NCBI GenBank assembly: GCA_014898415.1
Contig: RCTD01000026.1
Location: 496,001 to 560,000 of the forward strand
Direction: 5' to 3'
Length of the DNA stretch: 64,000 nucleotides
Source: Stromatinia cepivora
Taxonomy: Eukaryota > Ascomycota > Leotiomycetes > Helotiales > Sclerotiniaceae
Shown here: in pieces, positions 43,292 through 55,749 of the stretch
Layout: each line of letters starts with the position of its first letter
How positions within the stretch are numbered: the stretch's first letter is position 1
Position numbers and translations under genes: made by a program
Notes under the pieces: model-generated
The model's database searches: none
What the model saw: only the letters and a program-made list of their open reading frames with translations
What the model was told of the DNA's origin: nothing

Positions 43292-44955
43292 CTATCTACC
43301 GATTACTGATATAATTGCTAATAGGCTCATTAAGAATCTTACAAAACAAAAGTTCGAATACTTTCGATCCCTCCTCAACCTATAAAATATAAGCAACAGA
43401 ATTATAAAGTTTGAATAACGATAATCTAGAGTTTGAGTAATGATAATCTTGATCATAAAGCTTGAATAATGCAATCTGGAGTTCGTATTTCTTCCCTTTA
43501 ATATAGATGAAATGAATCCTATTTGGTATCTTAAACTATTATATTTTTTTATAATACACTCCAATTCGTATACTTTATATCCATCAGAAAACAAAGAACA
43601 ATCAAGATCAATTATTTCTTCGTTTTTCATTTTTTTATTTTTAAAAAAGGATAAACTTTTTTCTAAATTCAATAATTTGAAGTTCAAGTTAAAGAGTCTT
43701 TAGATTATTTATAATAATCAAAAAACAAAGAATAACTAAAGTAATCGGAATTATTAGTACTATCGGTATTATAGGAGTCAAAGAATTATCTTTTCTTTCT
43801 TTTTCTTGGATATACTATTTACTTCTTTTTCTTTTTCTTCTTTATTATTCTTTCTTTTTTATCTTCATTATCATTCTTCGAAATTATAATATATTTCTTT
43901 GCTCAACCTTTCGAAAACTTTGATAAATAATATAGCAAAGAAAAAAGAAACGATGATATAAAAGCGAAAGAACAACTTCTTTCTTTTCTTCAATCTTTAA
44001 TATCATTTTTATCGCAATTCTATATTTTTATTTGAATTATATAATCAACGATCAGTATACTATAAAGATAGGGGATAAACGAAAAACTTATTTTCGAATT
44101 TTGCTAATAAATAATGATATAATAATCTATTAAAGAATAAAGAAAAACTGGTAAAAGAATATATAAATGAATACTACAATTTTAATATCGATGATTATTT
44201 GATTTAAAAGAATTAATAAAGTATTTATTATAGAAATTATATTTTTAATAATCAACGATTTTATATATCGAATATATAAATGATTATTCTTTTTTTTACG
44301 ATTCCTTTTATCTTTTATTTTAACTAAAAAACTAGCAATTTTCAACAACCTTTTTTCTCTCTTTTCTTTATTCAATTTATTATCCGAAAAACCCAATATC
44401 GAAAAATCGAATAAATTGTTATTATCAAATGAAGAAACTTTTCCTCTTTTTTTTTTTTTATCGAACAACCCTTACCTCAACAATTATAATTATAAGATTA
44501 ATAAAATCTTTTAATTATATAATAAAATTCAAAAATGAAATCTATCTTTAAATTATTATCTGAATTTATAACAAACAATTGATTACAATAAATAGTAATT
44601 CCTTCAATAAAAAAAACGATTTCTAAAATAAATAATTATATATTATTCTAAAAACAGATTTAATTAAATTATATTTTCAAAAATCAATATCTTGGTTTGT
44701 TATTTATATTGAATTTATTAATTCTTTTTACTCGATTTATTAATCCTTTAAAAAAGTATTAAGATTTTCTTTTATATTTGATTCTCTCAAAGCTTTCTTT
44801 TTAATTGCTATTTGCTTAATACAATTGAGATTCATTTGTTTAGCTTTTTTAGATTCCGAAATCTTAAGTATAATAATAATCAATAAGAATTTGATTAAAA
44901 CAAAAAACGAAAATACAAAAAGAGATTTATATATTTTTAAAAAATTCATTTATTT
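43292..44955 (-). pseudogene. Antisense accessory frame of X3, membrane-anchored N-terminus
   Basis: It runs opposite to X3 pol. The minus frame starting with ATG near 44949 opens with about 30 hydrophobic residues ('SLFVFSFFVLIKFLLIIIIL') followed by a Lys-rich stretch (to 44740). It continues as frame 44468-44130 ('LFDFSILGFSDNKLNKEKRE' and 'HLYIRYIKSLII') and frame 43687-43292 ('NEEIIDLDCSLFSDGYKVYE'). X1 and X2 carry the same frames at the same place and strand, and this copy keeps CAA codons (for example in 'KAKQMNL') where X2 has TAA. Family unknown. Confidence 0.5.
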
Positions 44956-45318
44956 TATTTTGCTATTATAATCAATATATTATAATTTAACAATTATATA
45001 TATTCTTAATTGTTATATTATAGGATCGATCATTCATTTGTATTCTTTTGATAGAAAACTTTCTTTTTATTGTTCAAAATCTTGATTTCGAAGAATATCA
45101 CAAATAGCAAATCGAAGATTAAAAGAAATTTGTGATTTATATATAATCAAATTCTTCTCTATTTCAAAAGTACCAGGATTATTTCAAATTTATATATTAT
45201 ATTATTCCTTTATTAATGTTTATTTATAATCATTTTATATATTCATTCATGAATTATATGAATTACCATTTTCTATACTTTTCTATTTGTTTCAGATCGT
45301 CTTTCGATTTGGGGGGTG

Positions 45319-45627
45319 TATTATAGAAAGCTTTGTGATTCTTTATATCTTATAAAGAATCAAAGCGTATACTTTCCAATCGGAATAAAGGATTTACTAA
45401 TCTTTATTAATCTACCAATTAATAAAATGATCCTGATATACTAATAAACAAAGATCTAGTCTAATTAAGATATATATTGATTAAATAATTATTCATTTGT
45501 TTTATATATACAACTCTTGATTCATATAATCAAGAACAAATCATTCAATTCTTTTACTCTATTAATCATATGTACCATCTATTCCCCGATCCCTGAAAGT
45601 GCTCTGTAATCATACTATCCCGTGATA
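45319..45627 (+). repeat. 3' LTR of X3
   Basis: 309 bp, beginning TATTATAGAAAGC (from TGTCACGGAAAGC) and ending CCCGTGATA; preceded by purine tract TTTGGGGGGTG and followed by duplication ATAAT. Confidence 0.92.
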
Positions 45628-45747
45628 ATAATTGTATTAGATTAGATATTATTTGTATATAAACTTGAATAATATCCTTAATATATAAAATTATTTGTAT
45701 AATTAATTACAAAATAATTATAATATTTAGTATTAAATATTAATTTA

Positions 45748-45913
45748 TATTGGAAATGAAGCCATCATAGGATTAGAATTGAGATCACGTAATCACAATG
45801 ATGCACAGACCATATTTGGGAATAACCTCAATTCTACTCCTACTAAAATAATATATTCTTAATTCAATTTATATAATCAATAATACTATTATTTCCTATA
45901 TCAAAAATTAATA
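45748..45913 (+). repeat. 5' LTR of copia A
   Basis: 166 bp, TATTGGAAATGAAGCC to AAAATTAATA; partner at 51061. The internal region begins GATTATAAGATCCG. Confidence 0.93.
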
Positions 45914-46479
45914 GATTATAAGATCCGATTGTATAATAGTAATTAGAAAACAAAACAAATTGAGAAAGGATTAGTATAATTAGTAAAGATAAAATGAAAT
46001 AGAAATTAGAATTTTTATATAATGTTATTGAAGTAGAGTTGAAATATAATAATACAGTTTATAATTTATAATATTACAGGCCAAAATGGAGAGCAATCTG
46101 TATAATACTGATACAGAATTATAGTAGAAACGAAGAGCAAATTCATATAATTATAAGAAAATATATTATAATATAATTTTATGAATTTTTTTATTTGTTT
46201 TATCTTTATATTTCTTTATTATCCTGAACTTATTTGCTATATATTTTTTAAAATTGTTTTAAAAACCTAAAGACTATCTTCGATACCTATCAAATAATAA
46301 GAAACCTTTACAATATCGGAATCAAATAATTCTTTGAAGCTTGATCAAAATAATTATAAGCGATGGTTCAGATAAATGAAAATACAATTGAAAGGGAAAG
46401 AATAGTTTTATATAATTAATTAAACATTAAATGAATATATATAGATTGCAGAATTCAATACAGTATTTATTTATGAAAA

Positions 46480-47100
46480 CAATAATCGTATATATTACAA
46501 TATCGAGTTGAAATCGGAATACTTAAAGGATGAAGCGAATATATTATTGTATATTTGTATAATACTTAATGATAATGATGAAGTCTTTATTAACGAATAT
46601 TCAATAGTATATATACTCTGGAGATATTTTAAATCGAAATATATCAGAGTTAATATAATTATAATCAATATATATATGATAATGATCCAGAACTTCAAAT
46701 TTCAATCCGATATTTATTTTGATATAATCATTATCGAAGTTTGGAATAAATTGAAAGAGTATAGAAGGAAATTAAAGATTGTAAACAAAAACTGTTGGTT
46801 AGTATATCAAGATATTGTTTTGTTTTTGGTTTTAATATATAATCTTTTAATCAATTATTAAGAAATAATGGATATATTGGATATTCAAATCAATTTTAGT
46901 ATCGATGATAAGATTAAATATTTATAGGTTAAGGAATTTCGTTTTAAGGATAAATCAAAACAAATGCAAATTACAAAAGGATCTAGGTATACTTTTCGAT
47001 ATTAAGGATTAGATTTCGAGATTTCAAATAATATTTGTGATTTATATTAAAAAGAAGATCATTATATATGAGATTGTTTATATTTAATATGAACCAATAA
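46480..47100 (+). pseudogene. Copia A Gag with decayed zinc knuckle
   Basis: Frame 46508-46861 ('EVWNKLKEYRRKLKIVNKN' and 'YQDIVLFLVLI') is a Gag-like region of the UBN2/copia type. It continues after stops to 'KGSRYTFRY', then to a CCHC-like knuckle at 47034-47080 with the pattern C-x2-Y-x4-H-x4-C; the second Cys has become Tyr. Gag would package the RNA in the particle. Confidence 0.75.
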
Positions 47101-47299
47101 ACTCTTTTATAATTATTTTCGTTATCAAAAAAGAAGGGGATCATTAAATCCGAAAAAGGTTTATTTCAATAAGAAAGATTAAGTACATTTTATTAATAAT
47201 ATCTTTGAATTAGATTTTGATATTGAGGATATAATAAAGAAAGATTATAATTTAACAAAAGAAACTATTAATAAGGTTTTTTCTAGCAAATAATATATC

Positions 47300-48580
47300 G
47301 ATATAAATACTTTTTTATATATATCTGATTAACTTTTATTATTTAGATTAATAGATTTTATTATTAAACGAAGGATAAAGATTGATAGAGGAATAATATA
47401 TTATCGTTATTGGGGTTTAATAGATATAATATACAAAGATAATTCTAAGATACTATTTTCAAATGTATTATATATATTAGGGTAAGAAGTAAATTTGCTA
47501 TTAAGAAAAAGGATCTGTGAAATAAGGCTATAAAAGGAATTCAACTATTATTATATATATTTCAAGAAGGATAATAAGAAAATTATTTGTATTAAAATAT
47601 AAAATAGAATATATATGGTTTTATATATAATCAAAGGATATAAGGATATAACTTTTTGTTCGAATATATATCAAAATGATTAGGAAAAAGATTTTTCTTC
47701 AAAAATAATTAATAGTATTAAAGGTATCGATAACGAATTAATATTCAAGAAGAAAGAGAGATACCTATTATAACATCAAAGATTCAATTATCTAGATCTA
47801 AATAAGATCAAGAATTTATATAAGGTATTTAATATAATCAAATTAATAAAGATCCTAATTGAATTAGATATCTATGAAGTGTATATATTCATCAAGATGA
47901 TCAATCGTATTCCGAAGCAATTGAGTCTGTATAAATCAAAGAGATTCGAATTTATACATTTCGATGTTATAGGATCATTCCTAAAATCGATTCGAGGGAA
48001 TTGTTATTTCATATTAATTATCGATAGTTATACAAAAATAAATTGGATTATATTATTTAAATAAAAAGATAATATAATGCAAATATTGAAAATTTAGAAA
48101 AAGAAGATGGAATTGATTATTAAAGAAAAAATCATTATAATCAGGATTAATAATATATTAGAACTCTTACAAGTTATTTATGAATGATTATTAGGTATAC
48201 AATCCGAAATTATAATAATTGTTTTTTTATATCAAAATAGATTTACAGAACGGAATATAAGGATTGTAAAGGTAGATATAAAAGCAATATTAAAAAAAGC
48301 TGGATTATTATTAAAGTTTTGGGATGAAATTATAGAATACAATGTTTATATTAGAAATCGTATTAATATTGATCCTGATATAAATGGAATAAATTAATCC
48401 TTTATAAAAGCTTTTATAGGTATAATATCAAATATAAAGATATATAAAATTTGGGGGAGTAAATATTATATTTATATTAATCCCAAGATTATTCTGAAAG
48501 GGCAAAGATATAATAAATTATGAGATATTTCGAGAATTGGTATATTTCTAGGATATTCAAAAGTTATAAATAAATATATT
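47300..48580 (+). pseudogene. Copia A protease and integrase (broken)
   Basis: 'FSNVLYILG' and 'VNLLLRKRICEI' (usual 'NVLYVPG-x-x-x-N-L-L-S') mark the end of protease near 47460-47520. A pre-integrase zinc region follows. The integrase core has 'FEFIHFDVIGSF' with the first Asp (frame 47879-48064), 'FILIIDSYTKINW', and 'YQNRFTERNIRIVKVDIKAI' (near 48230-48290) with the catalytic Glu. 'GIFLGYSKVINKYIKVYSLE' closes the integrase region. Stops are mostly TAA and TGA. Confidence 0.85.
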
Positions 48581-48583
48581 AAA

Positions 48584-49120
48584 GTGTATTCTTTAGAATT
48601 AGATTATATATTTCGATTAAGTAGAGTAATCATAAATGAATTTTATCAAAAAGAAGATTTGGATCTTAAATTAAGAAATTATGAATTAGATCTACAAGGA
48701 ACAAAGAATATAGAACCAGATCGAAGACCTTGTGATAGACTAGCAATAAATAAAGCATTTTCTCTATTCTCAATACCAAATATAATACCTGTATCACCTT
48801 CGTTTCAAGCATTCTCTCCAGTAGATATTATATCGAGTTCAATGATTGTACCAAGTACCCCAATTGTTGAATTGAAACCAAATAAGTTAGATATATCAAT
48901 ATCAATATACGATGAAGATAAAGATAGTAATATCCAGAAAACAAATCAAGAATCTTCTTTTAAGAATACTTCAGATATCGAATTCATTATCCCAAAGGTT
49001 CCAGCCCAAGAATCAATTTCTGTAGATCCCGAATTTATACTGGAAGCAAAATTTAAGACCGTTTTAAATTTTATTGATAAATCTATTTCAATAGGATCAA
49101 AAAGCAAAGTAAATCCATAA
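48584..49120 (+). CDS. Copia A integrase tail and polar linker, open segment
   Basis: A 178-codon frame, the longest uninterrupted retroelement frame in the nested stack apart from an X2 antisense frame. It begins at the integrase end ('YSLELDYIFRLSRVIINE', usual 'R-D-V-x-F-[DN]-E') and continues as a low-complexity Ser/Pro/Ile/Glu linker before the reverse transcriptase. B carries the same at 60300-60717. No independent function is inferred. Confidence 0.6.
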   Translation: MYSLELDYIFRLSRVIINEFYQKEDLDLKLRNYELDLQGTKNIEPDRRPCDRLAINKAFSLFSIPNIIPVSPSFQAFSPVDIISSSMIVPSTPIVELKPNKLDISISIYDEDKDSNIQKTNQESSFKNTSDIEFIIPKVPAQESISVDPEFILEAKFKTVLNFIDKSISIGSKSKVNP

Positions 49121-49327
49121 TTATCTAAGATTGAATAAAAGAATATAATGGATTTTGAAGATGAATCCTTAAGGTATTTAATATGAAAACAGAAAAGAAA
49201 TATAAAACAAGATCCTAAAGGAAAACGGGAAAGCAAGATTATAAAGATATTGATTGTAATATTTATATAGATCAAAACTCAAAAAAGTATAGAATATATT
49301 ATAATTATAATCCTAATCATTTATAAA

Positions 49328-51030
49328 ATGGATTTTTATATCAAAGATAAGATTGTTTCAGATTTTATAATTTCGTTAATAAATATAGACAATATAGAAG
49401 ATATAGTATATTCGATCGAAGAAGTTTTAAGAATCAAAATATCAAGAATTTATAAAGAAACAATATCGAATCGAAAATACTCTGAAAAATGGAAGGAAAT
49501 TATTCAAGAGGAAATTATATCTTTGGTTCAAAATAGTATTTGGGAAGAATATATACTTTCTAAAGGAAATAATCTAATTTCGATAAAATAGGTATTTATA
49601 GTTGAAATAAAGGATAATAAAATAGAATGATTTAAGGTAAGATTAATAATTCGAAGATTTAATCAAATATTAAGAAAAGATTATAATGAAATATTTGTAT
49701 TAATAATGAGGTTAGATATATTTAGATTATTCCTAATTATTATTGCAAAGGAAAATTTGGAATATTTATATTTCGATATCAAGAATGTCTTTACTGAATC
49801 ATATTTGAAGAAAAAAATCTACTTCGAATTATTCTAAAATATTAAAATCGAAAAGGGATATATATTATAAGCTCTATAAAATCTATATAATTTGAAGCAA
49901 GTTGAAAGGGACTGGAGTTTATTATTAAAGAAAGAGTTTTTAGATATAGGCTTTATATAAAGTTTGGTAGATCTATATTTGTATATATCCAAAGATTGTA
50001 ATATAATATTATTGGTATATATCGATAATATCGTTATTGCGTTGTATATATCATCGCAAATCATTTGATTTAATGAAAAGCTATCAGTTTGTTTTAATAC
50101 CAAGAATTTAGGAGAGATTAATAAGATTCTAAATGTTAGAGTTATTTGTAATAGAAAAGTGTATACATTAATTATGGATTCAAAAGAATATCTCGATATT
50201 ATATTAATCAAATACGATATTATATATAAATAATATCAAACCAAGAAATTGCTAATAATGGATTATACCCATTTTCGATTAACAATTGATGATAATGAAT
50301 TAATAGATATAAACGAATATCAATAACGAATAGAAAGTGTGATTCATTTAATAATATATATTCGATCAGATATAATATTCTTAGTTGGAAGACTTTTATA
50401 ATTTATGACAAAATCAATAAAACATTATATTATAGTTTTGAAGAATCTAATACAATATCTATAATCAATAATTAAACAGAAGTTATAGTTCGGACCAAAA
50501 GGAGTACAATTTGACATTTGTAAAGAATATAATATATTTGATAATATAATAAAGGTATATATAGATACAGATTGAGTTAATAACAAATATAATCAGAAAA
50601 ATGTTTTAAGGAGAATTGTGATATTCTATAAAGGCTTTATATTGTAGATTAGTAAGAAACAAATGTTTATGATTATCTTTAGTACGGAATCAGAATATAT
50701 TGTAATGGTAATGTTTATCAAACAAGGGAGATAAATTGTACAAATGCTTAAAGACCTATTCAGATCAAGTTATATTAGAAAGAACAGAGATATAGTTCAA
50801 ATGCTTAGTAATAATCAAGATGCTTTAATTTTAATCAAGAATTTATATTTGTATAAATAATCCAAATATATAAATATCAATTATTATTTCATTAAGGATT
50901 TAATAGAAAAAAAGAAAATCGTTATTAATTATATCAATATATACGATATAATTACTGATGGAATAACAAAACCTTATATAAGGATTGCTTTCAAAAGGTT
51001 CAAGAAAATGTTAGGATTAATAATCTAGGA
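49328..51030 (+). pseudogene. Copia A reverse transcriptase and RNase H (broken)
   Basis: 'KWKEIIQEEIISL' (usual 'W-x-x-A-[IM]-x-x-E') opens the RT in frame 49328-49591. 'YLYFDIKNVFTESYLKKKIY' (usual 'Q-[ML]-D-V-K-T-A-F-L-x-G-x-L') lies near 49760. The box near 50018-50029 is Y-I-D-N, second Asp lost. 'NTKNLGEINKILNV' and 'SDIIFLVGRLL' follow, then RNase H with 'IDTD', 'STESEYIVM' and 'DGITKPYIRIAFKRFKKMLG' ending near 51024. B has Y-I-N-D at the box, so the ancestor had Y-I-D-D. Confidence 0.88.
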
Positions 51031-51060
51031 AAATCGAATAGGATATCTTCAATGGGGGAG

Positions 51061-51226
51061 TGTTGGAAATGAGGCTATTATAGGATTAGAATTGAGATCA
51101 TGTGATCACAATGGTACATAGATCATATTTGGGAATAACCTCAATTCTACTCCTATTAGAATAATATATCCTTAGTTCAATCTACATAATCAACAATACT
51201 ACTACTTCCTGCACCAAAAGTTAACA
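51061..51226 (+). repeat. 3' LTR of copia A
   Basis: 166 bp, TGTTGGAAATGAGGC to AAGTTAACA, less mutated than the 5' LTR. Confidence 0.93.
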
Positions 51227-51231
51227 ATTTA

Positions 51232-53387
51232 TTTATTAAATTGTAAATAATTATATTAATATTATTTCTTTTTCTATTTTATATCTAAACTACAAATCTT
51301 GATTTTGGGAATACTTTTTCAATACCTTCGTTTTTGATTTTATCGATAAATCTTGATTTGAATATTTGTATATTTTTTGGTATATCTATTTATTATATAA
51401 TTTCGAATATATCGTTTTCTATCAAATTTTTAATTTCTTTTTTTTTTTGATTCTTTATAAATCGATAGATTTTGAGGTATATCGGATATTAGTAGGTTTT
51501 CGTTAAAGATATCGATAATATTTTCTTCTTTATCATTTTGAAAATAGATAATTATATCTAATACTTTTATTATATTTGTTATATTATATGATATTCTTAT
51601 TAATAAAACGATTATTTGAAGGATCTTACAATTCGCTTTTGGCGCGTTTTTTAAAACAATTTTAAATTTCTTTTAAAAAACGGTTTCGAAATCCTTTAAG
51701 AATATTTTCTAAAAGATTTGTTTTATCATAATAAGTTTTATTTGTACAATGAATTTTACTAATATTATTGTTTTGATTATATAGAATTTCATTATTATAA
51801 ATCGAAAGATTATAGGTTTATTTGGTAATTGAATTATATAGATTTCGCCTTCGATTTATAATAATATAAATAATTTTATTCATCTAGTAATTTGATTATT
51901 TCCTTTTTTCTATATCTATATTTTTGAATTGATTGATAATTTATGAATTGGAATTATATTTGGATTGTTATATTAATTTAATATATCTATTACTTATCTT
52001 TCAATTCAAAATCTTTTAATCTTGTTGTTTATTTTCTTGATTATATTGGATTATTGTTGTACATTAGATACCGATAGATCGAATTCGTTTATTTATAGAT
52101 ACATTTTAAATACTAAAAGAATAGATATAATTCTGTTAGGGCCAATAGTATTATTGATTGCCTTCATTACTATTTGTAATGCCAATTCTTTCGTTATTCC
52201 AATACCCTTAAGTTTTTCTTTGATGATATTATACATATATCAAATGATTTGATAATAATATTCGATTATTCTGATTAATCAATATATTTCGATGAATACA
52301 CTTTTCATAATGATTACCATCATTTCGATATATTATTTGAATTCTTTACTTACAAAATTTTTCCCGATATTATAAATAATATAATCTAATAGACTTAGAT
52401 ATATATTCATTTAATATATTCTCAATTTATCCTATATATATTTCGCATTAATATTATCGAATTATTATATTATTTGAAATCTAATTTCTTTATTGATAAT
52501 ATATAATATTGATTTATTATTAATATATATAATATCGATTATAATTAAATAATTAAATTCAATATCATCACAAAAATTGAACTTAAATCTGTTTAAGGAT
52601 TTTCTGTATTTTTGATAATATTCATAGAATTTCGTTAATCTTTTGAGATCTTTCTAGGTAATATCTATATAGTCTATATATTAAAGGATTCAATAGAATC
52701 TATTTACAAATAAATAATCGAAATGATAATACAATCTTTATATTTCTGATTCGATTAAATAACAATCATTTATATCGATAGATATTTATATGAATTATTA
52801 AATCCTTATATTCCAAAATAATATTATATATTTGAATTTGCAAATATAAGAATACTTTGTAATTGATAATACAAATATATTAATAATATTATTATAATAT
52901 ACTTCAAATCGATTTATATTCTATAACAATAATAGGAATAATATTTCTAATTCTATAATATAGAATTCGATAGATTCTAAAAATAAATTCAATTAAATCG
53001 ATCCGATTGATTCAATCTTTCCGATTCCGAATATCATTTTTGCGATTCCTGTTCTATCTATATTCAGTTTGGTATTTTTGATATCTTTCTGATATATTTG
53101 ATATTATTTGAATTCTATTGTAGATCATTGGGATGTTTCTATATCGATAATGATACTTTGAAACTCTTTGTTATTATATTTCAAAAAGAAAGCTTTGTAT
53201 CTTTTGGTTTTGTTAGTTAATTCATTGATAAAGCTAATTAAAGTATATATTGTTGTTTTGTCGAATGAATTCATTATAATTTCCTTTCCGTTAATCGATC
53301 TGTAGAATAAAATTCAAGTATATTCTAAACTATTATTCTTTATATTTTCCTTTGAATCGTTTTGAATATATATTGCAAATTCTTTAT
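51232..53387 (-). pseudogene. Protease and integrase of copia element Y
   Basis: Read from 53280 downward: 'FDKTTIYTLISFIN', then 'KNTKLNIDRTGIAKMIFGIG' and 'KIESIGSI' (usual 'F-G-x-G-x-x-x-S-[IL]-G'), then 'LNLFLESIEFYIIELEILFL' (usual 'T-P-F-L-L-C-L-x-D-M-D'), near 53050-52900. The integrase core follows: 'CDDIEFNYLIIIDIIYINN' near 52600, 'YNIGKNFVSKEFK' near 52360, and 'TIGPNRIISILLVF' near 52150. The C-terminal region decays toward 51232. The plus-strand frame 52022-52252 is a shadow. The protein would be the particle protease and cDNA integrase. Confidence 0.85.
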
Positions 53388-53696
53388 TATCACGGGATAG
53401 TATGATTACAGAGCACTTTCAGGGATCGGGGAATAGATAGTACACGTGATTGGTAAAGTAAAAGAATTGAATGACTTGCCCTTGATTATATGAATCAAGA
53501 GCTATATATATAGAACAAATGAATGGTTATCTAGCCGATATACATCTTAATTAGGCTAGATCTTTGTTTATTAGTATATCAGGATCACCTTATCAATTGA
53601 TAGATTGATAAGGGCTAGAAGATCCTTCATTCCGATTGGAAAGTATACGCTTTAATCCTTTGTAGAATATAGGGGATCACAGGGCTTTCCGTGATA
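53388..53696 (-). repeat. 3' LTR of X2
   Basis: 309 bp on the minus strand, TATCACGGAAAGCCC to CCCGTGATA. Well preserved. The partner is outside the window. Confidence 0.92.
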
Positions 53697-54061
53697 TATC
53701 CCCTAGATCGAAATACGATCTGAAATAAATGGAAAGATATAGAAAATAACAATTCATATGATTTGTAAATAAATATACGAAACAATTATAAACAGATATC
53801 AACAAAGAAATAATATAATGTATAAATCTGAAATAATTTTGATATCCTTGGAATAAAAAAGAATTTGATTATATATAAATCACAAATTTCTTTTGATCTT
53901 CGATTTGCTATCTATAATATTCTTCGAAATCAAGATTTCGAACAATAAAAAGAAAGTTTTCCGTTAAAAGAATACAAGAGAATAATCGATCTTATAGTGT
54001 AACAATTGAAAATGTTTATAATTGCTAAACTATAATATATTGATCGCGATAATGAAATAAA

Positions 54062-55701
54062 ATGAATAAATTTTTAAAAATATATAGATCTCTTTTTCGC
54101 ATTTTCGTTTTTGTTTTAATCAAATTCTTATTGATCATTATCATATCTAAGATTTCGGGATCTAAAAAAACTAAATAAATGAATCTCAGTTATATTAGAT
54201 AAATAATAATTGAGAAAAAGACTTTAAAAGAATTATATACGAAAGAAGATTCCAATACTTCTTTAAAGGATTAATAAATCGAATAAAAAGAATTAATGAA
54301 TCTAATACAAATAACGAACCAAAATATCGATCTCTGGGAATATGATTTAACTAAATCTGTTCCTAAAATGATATACAATTATTTATTTCAAAAACCGCTT
54401 TCCTTTATCGAAGAAATTGCTATTTGTTATAATCAATTGCTTATTATAAATTCAAATAGTAATTTGAAGGTAAATTTCGTTCTTGAATTTTATTATATAA
54501 TTGAAAGATTTTATTAATCCTATATTTGTAATTATCGAAATAAAGATTGTTTGATAAAGAAAAAAAAAAGAAGAATTTCTTTATTTAATGATAATGATTT
54601 ATTCGATCTTTCAATATTAGATTTTTCGGATAATAAACTAAATGAAGAAAAGAAAGAAAAAAGATCGTCGAAAATTATTGGTTTTTCAATCAAAACAAAA
54701 AATAAAGAGAATTGTAAGAAAAGGAACGATTATTTATATATTCAATATATAAAATTATTGATCATTAGAAGATATAATTTCTATAGCAAATACTTTATTA
54801 ATTCTTTCAAACTGAATAATTATTGGTATTGGAATTGTAATATTTATCTGTATACTCCCTTACCGACTTTCCTCTATCCTTTAACAGATTACTATATCAT
54901 CATTTATCAGCAAAATTCGAAAATAAATTCTTCATTTACCTCTTATCTTTATAATATACTGATTATTAATTGTATAATCCAAATAAGGATACAGAATTAC
55001 AATAAAGATAATACTAAAGATCGAAAAGAAAAGAGAAATTGTTCCTTCGCCTCTATATTATCGTTTCCCTTTCCTTGTTGTATCATTCATCAAAGTCCTC
55101 GAAAAACCAAATAGAAAAGTATATTATGATTTCGAAGAATGATAATGAGAAAGAGAAAGAAAGAATAATAAAAAAGAAAAAGAGAAAAAAACAGATGATA
55201 TATTTTTAAAAAAAAAAAAAAAGAATAGTTCTTTGGTTCTTATAATACCGATAATATCAATAACTCCGATTACTCCAATTATTCTTTATTCTTTAATTAT
55301 TGTAGATAATCCAAAGACTCTTTTATTTGAATTTTAAACTATTGAATTTAGAAAGAAACTTATTTTTCTTCGAGAATAAGAAAATGAAAAGTAGAGAAAT
55401 GATCAGCCTTGATTATTCTTTGTTTCCTAATAAATATAGAATATACAAATTGGAATATATCATAAAGAAATACAATGATCTGGAATACCAAATAGGATTC
55501 ATTCCATCTATATCAAAGAAAAGAATTACAAATTCCAGATTGTTATTATTCAAGCTTTATGATCCAAATTATTATTATTCAAATTCTTTGATCTTATTGT
55601 TTATATCTTATAGATTAAAGAAGGATCGAAAATATTCGAACTTTTGTTTTATAAGATTCTTAATAAATCTATCAGCAATTATATCAATGATCGATAGATA
55701 A
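54062..55701 (+). pseudogene. Antisense accessory frame of X2, best-preserved copy
   Basis: Plus-strand block opposite to X2 pol. ATG at 54062 leads into 'FVFVLIKFLLIIIISKI' followed by lysines. Frame 54296-54517 ('DIDLWEYDLTKSVPKMIYNY') and frame 54551-55114 (187 codons) are in the same phase, separated by a TAA, so one long protein of at least 340 residues is implied up to 55114. It includes 'RRISLFNDNDLFDLSI', 'DYLYIQYIKLLIIRRYNFYS' and 'LYTPLPTFLYPLTDYYIIIY'. A second region, 55327-55701, reads 'KMKSREMISLDYSLFPNKYR'. No known domain is recognised. Conservation of phase in three copies argues for former coding function. Confidence 0.55.
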
Positions 55702-55749
55702 ATTACATAAAAGTTTCTTTTTGAATATTTTTAATATAACTATATATTT

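Larger units (their letters stand above)
35088..45627 (+). mobile_element. Ty1/copia element X3 (LTR2 family), carrying an LTR3 insertion
   Basis: Direct 309-bp LTRs at 35088-35396 and 45319-45627 with a perfect duplication ATAAT (35083-35087, 45628-45632). Without the 2.3-kb LTR3 element it is about 8.26 kb, close to X1. The plus-strand order is gag (35397-36900, no motif seen), protease/pre-integrase, integrase, linker, reverse transcriptase and RNase H, then about 2 kb of sequence whose frames run on the opposite strand, then purine tract TTTGGGGGGTG and the 3' LTR. Most coding frames are broken by TAA/TGA. Confidence 0.93.
45748..51226 (+). mobile_element. Ty1/copia element A, full length, RIP-degraded
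   Basis: Direct 166-bp LTRs (45748-45913, 51061-51226) with perfect duplication ATTTA (45743-45747, 51227-51231), total 5,479 bp. The plus-strand order gag, protease, integrase, reverse transcriptase, RNase H can be read through a broken frame. Purine tract AATGGGGGAG precedes the 3' LTR. It shares structure and sequence with element B (57454-62934). It lies in Y, just beyond X3. Confidence 0.95.
31606..53387 (-). mobile_element. Ty1/copia element Y, split by four later insertions
   Basis: Minus-strand element whose 3' LTR is at 31606-31820 and whose 5' part lies beyond the window, past X2. Surviving pieces in minus order: protease and integrase (53387-51232), connection (45747-45633), reverse transcriptase (35087 to about 34250), RNase H (to 34068 and 32216-31821). 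Removing Fot1 (TA), X3 (ATAAT), A (ATTTA) and X2 restores one continuous coding order PR-INT-RT-RH, which defines copia. All domains carry RIP-type stops. Confidence 0.85.

Noticed and set aside
52022..52252. Plus-strand frame with hydrophobic stretches, a possible membrane protein
   Set aside because: It is the complement of the Y integrase core readable on the minus strand.
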